Of a stretch of DNA of 64,000 nucleotides, positions 34,931 to 47,415 are shown in pieces. Position 1 is the first letter of the stretch. Every line of letters begins with the position of its first letter. A program made the position numbers and the translations under genes. Under the pieces are notes generated by a model. The model saw only the letters and a program-made list of their open reading frames with translations, made no database searches and was not told the origin of the DNA. This DNA is from Plecoglossus altivelis (Eukaryota; Chordata; Actinopteri; Osmeriformes; Plecoglossidae), in contig BROE01000022.1 of the NCBI GenBank assembly GCA_036571765.1, positions 3,635,000 through 3,698,999 of the forward strand. The letters are read 5' to 3'.

Positions 34931-37900
34931 AGAGATGTTCCGCCAGCTAACCACCTAAGTTAGGGGAAGCCAACCATCATGGAAACTGATTTTAGCCCCT
35001 GCACTTTGCACATGTACATGTAAATGCGGTCTGGTTCATTAGGCCTACAATTATGACAACTGTTTAAACCATTGTACATGTAATGACTTCTGTCATCAAC
35101 TTAATTCTGAATGTTAAGATGTTTGTATTGGTAAGACAACTTAACAGAGAACCAAAACAGAACATTTTGATCAACAGAAGCAATCCAGTACAGCATTGGC
35201 ACAACACATTATCACAGCATTTGATTTGATAAGAATAGATTATGTTGAACAGGTCCTTAAATAATATTGAGATCTTAAAAATATAGCATTCCAGACATCT
35301 GTGTGCGTGTCACCGATATACGTACAGGCAGCCATTACTGATTGTTTCCATCTACTTTAACTAATTGTTGAGTTTTGGGAGTACATACATCATATATTTG
35401 CATGATTCCAGCAGTTACGGGGGTTTGTCTGTATGATTTGAGCAGTTGAGAGAAAAGTATAATGTCCATCTGAAGGCTGATTTATGTACCAACTTGACAT
35501 TACCCCTTCATCTCTGGATTTAATTTAGGTAATTCATCTAAGGTTAAATGGATGACAATGTCAGCTCATTGGAGTTGAAATATTGTCAAGACAGCCAGTA
35601 AACACCAAAAGAACGATAAGACTCATCACTCTGATTATCCTGGGACTGGGATTGCCAGCCAACAGAGGATGGTAGGGGGTAATGCACCAAATGTGGAGCA
35701 TAAATGAAGGCCAGCCTGATTGGCACTGCCAGGCATTGGGTGGCTAAGAGAGGTTAGGGGACGAGCGAGTACACTTGAATATCTGTAAGATTTTTCCGTG
35801 GCATAATATTAGGGAGGCAGCAGGAGATCTGAATACATTATAACAGGGTCTTGCTTGTTTAGTCACAACATGCACTATGAAGGCATTTGTCTTTTTTCCA
35901 TATTATTTTATGGCAATAAACTAGTACCTATGAACCAAGGGTGTAAGCAGAGGGAGATGGCAACTTTAGACTGTCTGCATTGCATTTCCATGAAAACCCT
36001 GGTAAGGGACATACAAGAACATCACTCATTTTGCTAGTAGTGACCTTAAATTTGGTGTGCTGAGAGCTGAAAATATACCATATTGTTTGAAGAGAATAGC
36101 TATAAACTGACAACATAAAACTGTGACAGGCGCTCAAAGATTACTTCTCGATTAATCTCCAGGAGAAAGTTTATTCTAAATCTTTCAAACGAGAACAAGA
36201 TGTTTTGGAAAATTTCGGACCACTTCTTGTTTACAAATTTGGAATGCTTGAAACTGAAGAAACAGTAAACCATATTGTACATCAAAAATAAACAACTTGA
36301 CTGTGATTCCGAAACCGAGTAAACAGATTAGTGGATTACACAACATTTTAAATTTTAAATTCTTAGGCTTGCATCTTTCTACAAATCCTATGTTGTGGCC
36401 AGAGAGCATAAATCCTGAAACAACTACTAGAGTGTGAATGATTGCACCCTCTTCTGTTACTGTCCTCTGGTGTTTCTAATCCTGACCCTCCAGATTCTGA
36501 GAGACTTGTCAAATTCCAGCAGACACATCAGATTCATTTGACATGTGTTGTTGAGTTTTTTCCCTCCTCTACAAAGAGATGTGAGTTGGTCTGGCAATTG
36601 TCAGAAAGAAGCTGAAGAGGTCACATGGGTGGACAAATACATAGTCTTACAGATTACCTTAGAGGAACAAGCATGCATACATGCATGCATCTCTCAAGCT
36701 TATGTTGGTTTAAGCCTAGCTTCAGGGCACAAACACATCAGATAAATTTGCCTCATCATGTAAATTCACTCGTATTTATTTTCTATCATCTGAAATTGTG
36801 GTCACTTTGTAACTGCTGGAGAAAGAAGAACAAACTTATAGAGGGCTGATATTGGAAAGTACCTTAACTAATTACGAGTAAATCTGACATTTTCCAAGAT
36901 AATTTGTATTTTGTTATTCTGAGAAGAAGAAAAAAAATCGTTTGGGGGGAAAAAAAGTTGTTAGGGTTAGGGCTGGAAAAATGTTTCCAGTCATAACTAT
37001 TTCTTTCTACAGGGTTAGGGTTGGGGTTAGCTGTATATAATAATAACAAAAACAACAACAATAAAATAAATAAAACAACAAAATAAATATAGCTGTGAAT
37101 GAAAACGTTGGTGGAGAGATGCTGCAAAACCTAAACAGATTGTTGTAATATCAGTCTGCCTCGGCAGATCTTACCCCCCACACTGGTAAATGTACATCCA
37201 GTCCAGGCAACTGCTTCTAGTAATAAGGGCTATATAAAAAACACAAAGAGTTATGAACAAAACTGACAAGTCGACCAAAACCTGCTATAAAAGAGATAAC
37301 TTAAGCTCCTTGCAGACCACAGCCGTGATATGTGGTAATAGTATAATACTCTTGTGCTTTAGGGAAGAGGCTGTACTCTGCCGTGTTGTCCATATTGCAG
37401 CCTCGGGTCTGGATTCAGCAAAGAAGGCCTCAGCCGACCTGACAAGGTCTCACACCAGCCGTCCGGACACTGTCATTTCCCATGATCCTCAACAATCGCA
37501 TTGCCAACAGGTCAGATGCCCCAACAGACTTTCCATGGCCTGAAGACCTCATCTATGAGAAATATGCACACACACTGCTAGTCTTACACTACTACTTGTA
37601 GTATATACAGGACCTCTTAACAAGGGGGTCTATAGATGTGGATGAATCCAATTCTGTGAAACACATGAATTTCTTATGAAAAGTAGCAGAGATGGAAATA
37701 ACAAATTACAACTACTTGTGTTACTGTAACAATGCAGTTTTTCAGGTACTATTTTTAAGTCTGTAATTGTACATACTTAAGTACAAATTAAGACACGTAA
37801 TCTACTTTGTTACTTAATCACAATTCCTTAGTGAGTAGCCAAGCCAACAATTTGAAGAAATATTCAAACATATTGACATTGCAGTAGCCAATAAAGATAT

Positions 37901-38162
37901 CCGATTGTAAATGAACCAAGTACAACCTGGATATTTGTACCAATAAAAGCTGTATTTTAATAAGAACGTATCGTAATAATCGGGGACAGAGATCCTCTTT
38001 GCTGTTTACTACCCAGAGTCCCCAGTGTATAACTGCCACTGATGTGTAGGCCCCACGTCTGAGCAGAGTGGAACATAGACGAGTGTGGCCTCGTGTAGCC
38101 TTGCGTAGCCCAGCATAGTCTATCATAGCCTAGTGTAGCTTAGCAGGCAGGCAGTGTCACCG

Positions 38163-38312
38163 TCTAGACTTGCCTGACGGCGTCCTATAGGGGGGAGGTG
38201 CTAGACTTGCCTGATGGCGTCCTACAGGGGAGAGGTGCTAGACTTGCCTGATGGCGTCCTACAGGGGAGAGGTGCTAGACTTGCCTGATGGCGTCCTACA
38301 GGGGGGAGGTGC
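38163..38312. repeat. 37-bp tandem repeat, 4 copies
   Basis: CTAGACTTGCCTGATGGCGT recurs at 38163, 38201, 38238 and 38275. One unit carries an extra G in its G run. Confidence 0.92.
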
Positions 38313-39324
38313 CCAGGTAGAGAGCCTTGCCTTAGAAAATCCCAGGGGGTTTCTGACCCTGATGACTGCTGAGGCAGCCTCTCGTATTCCAGACCACAAG
38401 GAGCAGTTCAGTTGTCAGCACTTGTAGCATGATTGATCGCTCCACTTCTTGAGTCTCTATGGAAAATGTGTTGTGCAGCAAGAATTGCACACAGAGAGCA
38501 TACTTACGCTTGCTGAATAAGTATTGATCAGGCAGGAATTTGGAACAGGGGTTTTAAAAATGGGGTCTATATTGTTTTTTAGCTATTTTGTACACAGCCA
38601 TGCAGATATATCGTCAGAATGACTTTTGTTCATGAGAACAAATGCACAGTACTTCTAGGTATCAGGTTGAAAGAGGCTACCGTCAAAAACAGACCTCAGA
38701 AAGCAAAGATGAGCAGGGAAAGATGAACACTGGCAAACATTTGATACAAGTTCAACCTCGATGCTTATATAAGCCGTCTGCATTTGCAGAACCCACCTTT
38801 ACAGTCTAATAACAGTCTGTCAAACCAAATATGAAGTTTGCTTGCTAATCCTGGATTGACGCAAACACTGCCATGAGGAAGCTGCTGTACTGATCCTTCA
38901 TTGGCTAACCCTAAGCCTATCCTTCGATGGCTTGGGTTCCTCGACAAGGTCCCTTCATAAGACCCTTTGTCTTGCCTTTGACAAAGCTGCTTTGTAATTT
39001 CAGTGAGCTCACACATGCTCTTGTACAATTCAATCTCCATCCACCCATGAAGTATTCATGGTTCTACATAATTGACAGACTCCAAACTCTAGGACTCGGG
39101 AATGCAATATCCCTTCAGTCCACGTCACACCTAAAGCTAAAAGAGCCTTCTTTGCCCCTTAATTGCTGGGTAGTTAAACTAAGTGTGGTGTTAAGAAGGT
39201 AAACCTATGAACAGAATAATTTCAATTGAAAGCAATTAGGTCCGTCTATATATGTCGCTTTACAGCATGCAAGAGGCTTGATCCATTCCCTGTGGTGTGT
39301 CCATCCTGTCAAACTCACATGGCC

Positions 39325-39737
39325 AAGCTACATGAAGAGGGGATAGAGCTACATGAAGAGGGGATAGAGCTATTTGAGGAGGGGATAGAGCTATGTGAAG
39401 AGGGAATAGAGCTATGTGAAGAGGGAATAGAGCTATGTGAAGAGGGGATAGAGCTATGTGAAGAGGGGATAGAGGTATGTGAAGAGGGGATAGAGGTATG
39501 TGAAGAGGGGATAGAGCTATGTGAAGAGGGGATAGAGCTATGTGAAGAGGGGATAGAGCTATGTGAAGAAGGGATAGAGCTATGTGAAGAGGGGATAGAG
39601 CTATGTGAAGAGGGGATAGAGCTATGTGAAGAGGGGATAGAGCTATGTGAGGAGGGGATAGAGCTACATGAAGAGGAGATAGAGCTATTTGAGGAGGGGA
39701 TAGAGCTATGTGAAGAAGGGATAGAGCTATGTGAAGA
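39325..39737. repeat. 21-bp minisatellite (GGGATAGAGCTATGTGAAGA core)
   Basis: About 19 units of 21 bp. Because 21 is a multiple of three, the plus strand reads a 7-residue cycle (Gly-Ile-Glu-Leu-Cys-Glu-Glu) and the minus strand Leu/His- and Ser-rich cycles. The array runs into a stretch of N at 39738. I do not regard the frames as genes. Confidence 0.95.
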
Positions 39738-39795
39738 NNNNNNNNNNNNNNNNNNNNNNNNNNNNNNNNNNNNNNNNNNNNNNNNNNNNNNNNNN
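39738..39795. other. Assembly gap (58 N)
   Basis: The unresolved bases lie exactly where the 21-bp array meets a transposon remnant, so the true length of the array and of the transposon is unknown. Confidence 0.99.
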
Positions 39796-40091
39796 ATTGC
39801 CCGCACCTGTTACTTGCCCCAGGTGTGTTTAAAGGAGCATCACATGTTTGAAACAAACTTATTCATCCACAACTTTGAAAGGGTGCCAATAATTCTGTCC
39901 GGCCCATCTTTTGAGTTTTGTGTGAATTGTGTCAATTTGCTTTTTTGTCTCTTTTTTTTTGTGTTATTCCAATACACACAAAGGAAATAACATGTGCATA
40001 GCAAAACATGTGTAATTCCAATACCTTTCTGTGAGAAATACCTCAATTTCTGGAAAAATGTCAGGGATGCCAACAATTTTGGCCATGACAG
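39796..40091. mobile_element. Tc1-like transposon end inserted in the 21-bp array
   Basis: The segment contains GGGTGCCAATAATTCTGTCC, then TTTTGTGTTATTCCAATACA, and ends CAACAATTTTGGCCATGACAG. This is the characteristic outer end of fish Tc1-like elements (reverse complement begins CTGTCATGGCCAAAA). It is followed at 40092 by TA and TGTGAAG of the array unit (AGCTATGTGAAG), which fits insertion at a TA target. No transposase is visible; the rest may be in the gap. Confidence 0.8.
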
Positions 40092-40575
40092 TATGTGAAG
40101 CAAGGGAAGCAGCTATGTGAAGAGGGGTAGAGCTATGTGAAGAGGGGGATAGAAGCTATGTGAAGAGGGATTGTAGTGTTATTTTCTTAGAGCGTATAGT
40201 GAAAGACAAGAGAGAGAACTAGAGACCTAAATTAGATGAAAGAAAGAGGAGTAAGGCACTATAGAGAAAGAAGAGAGAGATAAAAAAGGAGAATATAGAT
40301 GAAGAGAGGAGAATAGAGCTATAGTGAAAGGAGGGGGATAGAGCATATGTGAAGAGGGATAAGCAGCTATGTGAAGAGGCGGAATCGACTATGTGAAGAG
40401 GGATAAGACTATGTGAAGACGGGGATAGAGTATTGAGAGCGGGATAGAGCTATGTGAAGAGGGGATAGAGCTATGTGAAGAGGGGATAGAGCTATGTGAA
40501 GAGGGGATAGAGCTACGTGAAGAGAGGATAATGATATGTGAAGAAGGGATTGAGCTACATGAAGAAGGTATTGTA
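40092..40575. repeat. Continuation of the 21-bp array, degraded
   Basis: TATGTGAAGAGGGGATAGAG units resume here. Between 40092 and 40440 they are irregular with single-base gains and losses and an unrelated purine-rich insert (about 40180-40320). Units at 40441-40520 are again regular. The irregularity may be real decay or poor consensus sequence. Confidence 0.8.
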
Positions 40576-41258
40576 ACAAAGATGAAGATCCAGCTATTTT
40601 CAGCAAATTCATCCCGACTCAAGAGTAGGCACCAATATCCTTAGCTTTTTTAGGAATACATGGACAAAGACTTTAGAATGACACCATCATCCAGTCTCCC
40701 TCTCTCTCCCTCTGAAACACAGACACACACACACAGGGCTTGATTTTACCAACCCTAACACTCTTGGGCATGGTGCGTCAGAAGACTTTGAGAAGAGAAA
40801 GACTGAATAAGCAAGGTCAGGGATGAAAAGAGAAAGACAGTTGACAGGAGGTCAGAAGAGAGTAGTGCTAAAAAATATATTTTAAAAACTGACCACAAAG
40901 TTCCAAACATGAAGACCATATAGAGCCCAGGGATGAGCCTTCAGCAGCTACAGGACACCTCTAAGAGAACCGCTTAGCAACCAAATGGAACAGGCCTTCC
41001 AACACTCCACCCCCCCCCCCTCCCAATTTCTCATCAACACAGCAGTACTAAGCACCTTTTCCCCATACAAAATGTCTTGTTTACATTTCAATTATGGATA
41101 CTAGCCTCTAGGAGTCCTCCCTATTTTACTCCCCTGCATCCAGATGTTGCACAGATAATTACAGCCGCCCCTTTGTCTACAGAGGTCTTTAGGATAGTAT
41201 CTGCTAGCAGAGAACAGAGACAGCAAAGGTTGACAGGAGTACCTTGGAAATCTTGTGG

Positions 41259-41264
41259 ACACAC

Positions 41265-41303
<39 letters not shown>
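41259..41303. repeat. (CA)n microsatellite
   Basis: A nearly pure CA run of about 20 repeats. Confidence 0.95.
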
Positions 41304-41305
<2 letters not shown>

Positions 41306-43700
41306 CAAGGTCAAAAGGTACACTCCAGTGATAGAATGAACACCACTGTGGAAACAGTAAAGTGCTGACACTGCAGAAGACAGCAGTGCTGTTTCACCAG
41401 AGGAGCACTTGGAAGACCTCAGTGTACCCTTCCATCCAGCACCAGAAGCCCAACACTGTATAACATGCAGTCTGGTTCCATTCTAGTGTCTTCAACTGAA
41501 ACAAAATAACTCATTCACAAGTTTCAAATAATAAAATACACAGACTAAACAGAATTTGAAAAAACTAAAACACAGGGCTGAAAGATTGTTTTGATCCACA
41601 AGTAACCCCAACTTGAGGGATTGGCATTCACCTAGACTCACTTTCTCCCTGGGTGGATATCATCCTCTCTCTAACTCTCTCCTCTTGCTATCCTCCAAAC
41701 ACTATTTCTAACAGACACAGCATTGTCTCTACATGTATTTCGCAGTGGTTACCTGAGTGCAAAATCATTTTTGTGAGACTTGGATGGAATCTCAAGTCAC
41801 CAAAATCAGACTTCCAACTTGATTTACCATCAACTGACATGTCTAGTAGTCTAGATGGGTATATTATTAAGCAGAAGTGTTGAAGTAACATAAGACACAC
41901 TAAAATAATGATTTTGTCTTCATCTCGTTTGCTCCCCTCTATATTTAGCTATATCACCAAGGGCTTGATTCAGATCTCTGGAGCGTGCAGATAAGAGGGG
42001 GAGGAGCAGAAGAAGGTGGCTGAGGGCGTGAAGAATTGCTGCCTCTCTTGAAGTGTGGCAGTGAGTCATGTCACCCACCTGGTATGGAGCACCATGCTAG
42101 AGGGATAAAACCAACCTCCACTTAGCACTGGTGAGAAGTTTGAATCAGGCTGTACTGGTGGTTATCAAACCTTCTCTACACACTATCATTCTATCACCAT
42201 CTTGCTCTTTTGCCATCCCCACTCAATACTTTACCTTCTCAACCTCTTTCACCTCCAACCTCAATCATTGTATCATCTACAGATGTGTTATCCTCCCTTA
42301 TTGCAGTCAGCAAAGGGAGGCTTCGGAAGTGACTATAGAACAACTTTATTTGTTTGTTAATCTGGTTTAACGCAGCACAATGATTTCAGCTCTGTTTCAG
42401 ACCACAGATGGGGTTATATTGTATGTTGTGGTCTCATGGACCACTTTTTCAGGCAGGCATTAAACTTTTGCAAAGATGGATGAGAAGGTCTGGTAGACAT
42501 GATGACGCCACAGAGTACAAGTTGACCCAGGGTTAAACAGAGACATTTCACTCAAATAGGTTTTTCAAAAGCTAGTGTACTGTTTGACTCTGCATTCGAC
42601 AGCAAAAATACAAATGCAGCCTAAATAAAACCTGCATTCCTGACAGATTACAGCATTGCCCAAATGAATCAAAATGCCAGCGCTTTACAAAGCTTACATG
42701 TAAGGATCAAGGTGGTTCTAACAAAAAATATCGGAGGCCCATTCCGATATTGTCTCATTTGTAAGGAGAACTCTAGATTGAATATTTTCATAGATTTTCA
42801 TAGGGAATCTTGCTCTAGATAGGAAGCTAGATCCAACAAGGTTACAAACTGTCTAGGCTTACTCTGTGAGTAAAGGCTTCTATAGCATTGCTGTGGTGTC
42901 TATGGCGCTCGTTTGCAAAATAGCCATTAGCCTCTCCATCCGTATGAAAGTATTACAGAATGTCTTGCATACTATGGCTTGGCATGAATGGCTGCATACA
43001 TTGCTCAGTGCACCACTTACTGTAGTAGGTTATTCATCATGTACAGGTAGAGAGTCCATGATCAAACACTTCTGCAGTGAAGTCAGGGATCAGAGTTGTG
43101 CTCATGACACATAAAGAGTATGTTTTCACAGATATGCTATGAGACCTGCAATACTGAGCTACAATACTACTAGCCTTAGCCTTTTTCCCCATTTCAGATA
43201 GGCCTACACATATTGCTGTACCACAAAACCCCCAACAAAGGGATGATACACACACCTGTGTGTGTTAATTGTGTCAGAGACACAACGTAGCGCCAACTTT
43301 AGCCTTACTCTGGGGTGGCGCTTTTTCTGAAGTCAGAGAGAGATCCACAGAAAGCCCTGTTACAGGATATGACAGGTACTGTACGCTCACCAGGAGAACT
43401 GCACTTCAGGGAAGGGGATGTAAACACTGTATAGGGCATGCATGCATATTGGAGGCTTTTACTCAACTCACTGAATACATAAATGTAGAAGAATATTTCT
43501 AATGACTGCCTTAGGGGAAGGATTGGGTAACCCAACAGGTGAATGCAAGATAGGATGACTCATCTAGCAGCCTGGGCCTATGCTGAATTGGTTGTAGAGA
43601 GCAAGAGTAGATACAGGCATGTCTTACATTGAATGAAATACAAATTATTTGAGCAGAACCAGACACCGAAATTAGTAGGGGCAGAGGAAGGTTACACTTG

Positions 43701-43735
43701 CTTTCTACCCTTCGGAAGATCCGAAGGGTAGAAAG
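43701..43735. repeat. Perfect inverted repeat, 16-bp arms, 3-base loop
   Basis: The left arm CTTTCTACCCTTCGGA (43701-43716) and right arm TCCGAAGGGTAGAAAG (43720-43735) are exact reverse complements with loop AGA. No flanking element is recognised. It could form a stable hairpin in RNA of either strand. Confidence 0.93.
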
Positions 43736-44238
43736 ACCGAAGAAGCGAAACACAAGACTCAATGCAGAGTTTGTAAATATCACAGTGAAAACATTGTTAG
43801 AGTTTGGATTGGCACTCTGCATGTGGCTACTCCCTGAGAGGTATTCTACTGAGGAATATCTTCTGCACAAAGAAAAAAGTCTCAAAACAAGCTCATCCCA
43901 GCAGTTTTCTTCTGTCGAAGAGAAACCATAAGCACTTCCAGACGCCAGAGAGAAAGCAGACACAATGCCCCACCACATTGTGTTTGGTGCATACTTTGTG
44001 CACATCTCCCTGGCTCTTTGTAAGCATGCGCAAGGTGTAATATAAACAGTGGGGCAGCAAAGACCCTCTGACATGCTGAGATCAAATCAGGAAACAACAA
44101 CGTAGTTGTAGTATACAAAATAGGTATATTTTAAAGAGCAAACATGTGAGCTACATCCTAATTATAAATAAAGACACACGGTATATCAATAATACATCCT
44201 CTTCTCTCACCATGGTTATTGCTGCTGTACAAGTCAAG

Positions 44239-44372
44239 TCTTAGAACCACTGTGCAACACCATCTTAGAACCACTGTGCAACACAGCCATAGAACTACTG
44301 TGCAACACAGCCTTAGAACCACTGTGCAACACAGCCTTAGAACCAAGGTGCAACTGTCTTGGAACCACTGGA
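44239..44372. repeat. 24-bp tandem repeat, about 5-6 copies
   Basis: CTTAGAACCACTGTGCAACA recurs every 24 bp from 44240. The unit length is a multiple of three, so frames stay open on both strands. Confidence 0.92.
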
Positions 44373-44954
44373 CCACAATCCCTCTGCACAGGCTCAGAAA
44401 GAAAATATAAATTAAAAAATAAATAACAAATGACAAACACAGAAATATGACAAAGTGGTACATTTCTAAACCTGATGGTTCAAATGGTGTGGTGTCAATA
44501 CAAAAACAAATAAACTGTACTGAAATCAACACAAGCTATTAAACATGAACACACACCACCACTGAGCCTTTTACTAACCTTTACTGAAAGACAGGTTGCA
44601 TTTGCATCTATGTTTGAGCATACTAGCGCATCTCAGTCTCTGGTCCAAGAGCTTGCTAGTGCAGAGTGGGCAGGGGCGTTTGCCTGGTATTAGCAACTAT
44701 GATGTCCACTAAACGACGCTAACAGCTCTGGATGTGCGTGAGCACGTTCTTTGTAGGCGACAGTCATGCTCGTGCTGAACGTTCTTGTTAGAAATATATA
44801 TTGTGCTCAAACATCTATAGCACTACTACAGATTAATGAAGGACAAATAAGTGCAATTTCAGGACTGTCTGTTTTATAATTAAGAACTGGTAAGAGCCAG
44901 GCAATTTTTCTTCATTTACAACAGCTCAAACCTGCAGATTCCGGACCTGCTAGA
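44373..44954. other. No gene recognised
   Basis: Unique AT-rich sequence between two arrays, with nothing recognisable. Confidence 0.5.
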
Positions 44955-45700
44955 TGAGAGAGACCGGGAAGCACTGATGGTGGGGGAGACAGGGGACTGG
45001 ATGGGGGGGAGACGGAGAGATGGGGCGCACTGATGGTGGGGGAGAAGGAGAGTGGGGGAGCATGATGGTGGGGGGAAGAGAGATTTGGGGCAAGCACTTG
45101 ATGGTGGGGAGAACAGGAGGAGAATGCGGCGCCTGATGGTGGGGGAAGGGGGAGTGAGGTGGCAAGCATGATGGTGAGGGAGACAGGAGAGGACGGGCAG
45201 CTGATGCTGGGGGGGACAGGTTAGAATGATGATGGGGGAGCGGAGAGATGGGGCTGCCTGAATGGTGGGGGAGAAGCGAGAGCAAGGGCCGCACTGTGGT
45301 GGGGAGCAGGTCGGACTGATGATGGGGGGAGAAGGAGAGTGGGGGAGACTGGTGGTGGGGGGACGGAGAGATGGGGCAGCACTGGATGGGGAGAGACCAA
45401 GGGCAGCATTAATGGTGGGGGAGAAGGAGAGACGGAGCATGTGGTGGCGGGAGACGGAGAGATAGGGAGAGAGAGACATGGAGAGCGAGATAGAAATTGA
45501 GGGAGAGAAAGAATGAGAGGGTGAGAGATGAGAGAGACCGGGAAGCACTGATGGTGGGGGAGACAGGGCAGCACTGATGGTGGGGGAGACAGGAGAGATG
45601 GGGCAGCACTGATGGTGGGGGAGACAGGAGAGATAGGGCAGCACTGATGGTGGGGGAGACAGGGCAGCATTAATGGTGGGGGAGACAGGAGAGATAGGGG
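44955..45700. repeat. GGGGGAGACAGG / GCACTGATGGTGG minisatellite
   Basis: Repeats of CACTGATGGTGGGGGAGACA with AGAGATGGGGCAG spacers, unit about 35-36 bp. The right part (45540-45700) is regular, while the left part has many small indels. The Pro/Ser/His-rich minus-strand frames of up to 242 residues are translations of the array. Confidence 0.9.
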
Positions 45701-46348
45701 CGTCACGGATCCTCCATTTTCACTGAACTCACACACAATAAACAACTGTCAAATACAAATGAACATTACTACCTTTTTACATTACAGCATGTTCAGTCTT
45801 GAAAAGAATAGACAAGCATAATAGGGGCTCAAATTGGACACGTTTGGCTGCATAACTCCGCGAAATTGTTTATAACGATCAAATATATTTGGATGCATTG
45901 TGTGAGAGAATTAATCATTTGGTGTGACGTCTTCTACTTTTTATCTTCACAAATTTTTCTAGTTGCTTACAGAATGGGGTGCTGCTGTAAGTGATAAACA
46001 GTCTAAACATTCTGGGCCAATGTTAACATCACCAGTTTACTTATCTTTATGGTATTGTATTTCCAGATTTTAAGATTGGTTATACATTAATATCCTGATG
46101 GAGAATGCCCCGTGGGCCCTCCAGATAAGCAGTTGACGACCACTGTCGCTCTCTTTGTTGTCATGTGACAAGGAACTAACTAGCACAAAATAAATACATA
46201 CAGTGAGCACCGGTGATACCACAAACCTATTTATGATAGAAGTCAGTGGGAGGGTAGAAATAAACAATTTTCCCCAAAAGCTAGTATACAGGACATGAAC
46301 TTAACCAATTGGTAGTCGTGTAAGCGCGCATTTGCTCCCTGTGATTCT
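45701..46348. other. No gene recognised
   Basis: AT-rich unique sequence. Short open frames are not recognised. Confidence 0.5.
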
Positions 46349-46565
46349 ACAACCCACACCTGCAGTGGATCAACAACCCACATCTGCACTGGATCAACAA
46401 CCCACACCTGCACTGGATCAACAACCCACACCTGCACTGGATCAACAACCCACACCTGCAGTGGATCAACAACCCACACCTGCACTGGATCAACAACTTA
46501 CACCTGCACTGGATCAACAACTCACACCTGCACTGGAACAACAACTCACACCTGCACTGGAGAAC
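46349..46565. repeat. 24-bp tandem repeat, about 9 copies
   Basis: CAACCCACACCTGCACTGGA recurs every 24 bp, so the plus strand reads an 8-residue cycle (Gln-Gln-Pro-Thr-Pro-Ala-Leu-Asp). Later copies change CCCACA to CTTACA or CTCACA. Confidence 0.94.
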
Positions 46566-46639
46566 ATCACATTATCTTTCAATATTCCAACCAATACTAA
46601 TGGGCCCTTTAGATATGGTCGTGGCTTCTGAACACTGGG

Positions 46640-47415
46640 TTGCATACAACTGGGTCCTGCGTTCTGACTTGGCTTGCATCTGAACATTGTCCGCTACATG
46701 GCTCACTGCTCTGAACCTGCTCTGCTCTGACACAGCTGGCTTACTGCCTCTGAACACGCTCTGCCTCTGACCCTGTCCTCACATGGCTCATGCTCTGAGA
46801 CCCTGCTCTGCCTTGACCTGTTGCTCAACATGGTCACTGATCTGACACGCTGCTCTGCTCTGCCCAACCTGGTCTGCTCTGCATGGCTACTGTCTGACAC
46901 ATGGCCCTGGCTCTGACCACTGTCCTGCTATCATGGCTACTGCCTTGACACTGGGACTGCTCTGAACATGTCCTTGTCTACATGGTCTGCTTGATTGTCT
47001 GGACTGCCCTGCTCTGGCTTGACACTGTATGCTTACTGACGGTTCTGCGCAAATGGCTCACTGCTCTGAACTGGGGTCCTGCCCTCTATGGTGCACTGGG
47101 GCTCTGAACCTGCTTCTGCTTGGAACACTGTTCTCTACATGGCTCCATGGCCTCTGAAACCTGATCTGCCTCTTGACCTATAGTCTGTCGCTGCTAACAT
47201 TTGGTATGTTCTGACCACTGTCTGCTCTGCACATCGTCTGCTCTAATGCTCACTGCCTCTGACACACTGCTCTGCCTCTGACACACTGCTCTGCCTCTGA
47301 CACACTGCTCTGCCTCAACCATGGCTCACTGCCTCTGACACACTGTCCTGCCTCTACCATGGCTCACTGCCTCTGACACACTGCTCTGCCTCTGACACAC
47401 TGCACTGCCTCCATC
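46640..47415. repeat. Irregular CTGCCTCTGACACACTG array
   Basis: Imperfect units with CATGGCTCACTGCCTCTGAC and ACACTGCTCTGCCTCTGAC motifs. Copies at 47255-47415 are clean, and those at 46640-47250 show frequent single-base indels. Confidence 0.85.

Larger units (their letters stand above)
30521..39324. other. No gene recognised; long AT-rich stretch
   Basis: No exon or transposon with a family name is recognised. Contents are a 50-bp repeat (33780-33975), purine-rich tracts (34745-34930), telomere-like motifs (33811, 36960, 37014), an AT-rich (AACAACAAT)-like run near 37040-37090 and a 37-bp repeat (38163-38312). It is probable intron if adarb1 starts near 51 kb. Confidence 0.45.
40576..44238. 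other. No gene recognised
   Basis: This stretch holds a CA microsatellite (41259-41303) and a perfect hairpin (43701-43735). The minus-strand frame of 187 residues at 43511-44074 overlaps that hairpin and resembles no family I know. Other frames are short. Confidence 0.45.

Noticed and set aside
39226..39990. 254-residue plus frame with Glu-rich heptads (possible coiled coil)
   Set aside because: It is the translation of a 21-bp array across an N gap into a transposon end; no independent evidence of a gene.
43511..44074. 187-residue minus-strand frame
   Set aside because: No recognisable domain, it overlaps a perfect hairpin, and competing plus-strand frames of similar quality cover the same bases. 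It could be a fossil but cannot be supported.
44912..45745. Pro/Ser/His-rich minus frames up to 242 residues
   Set aside because: Produced by the GGTGGGGGAGACAGG array. Several phases are open at once, as expected for a repeat.
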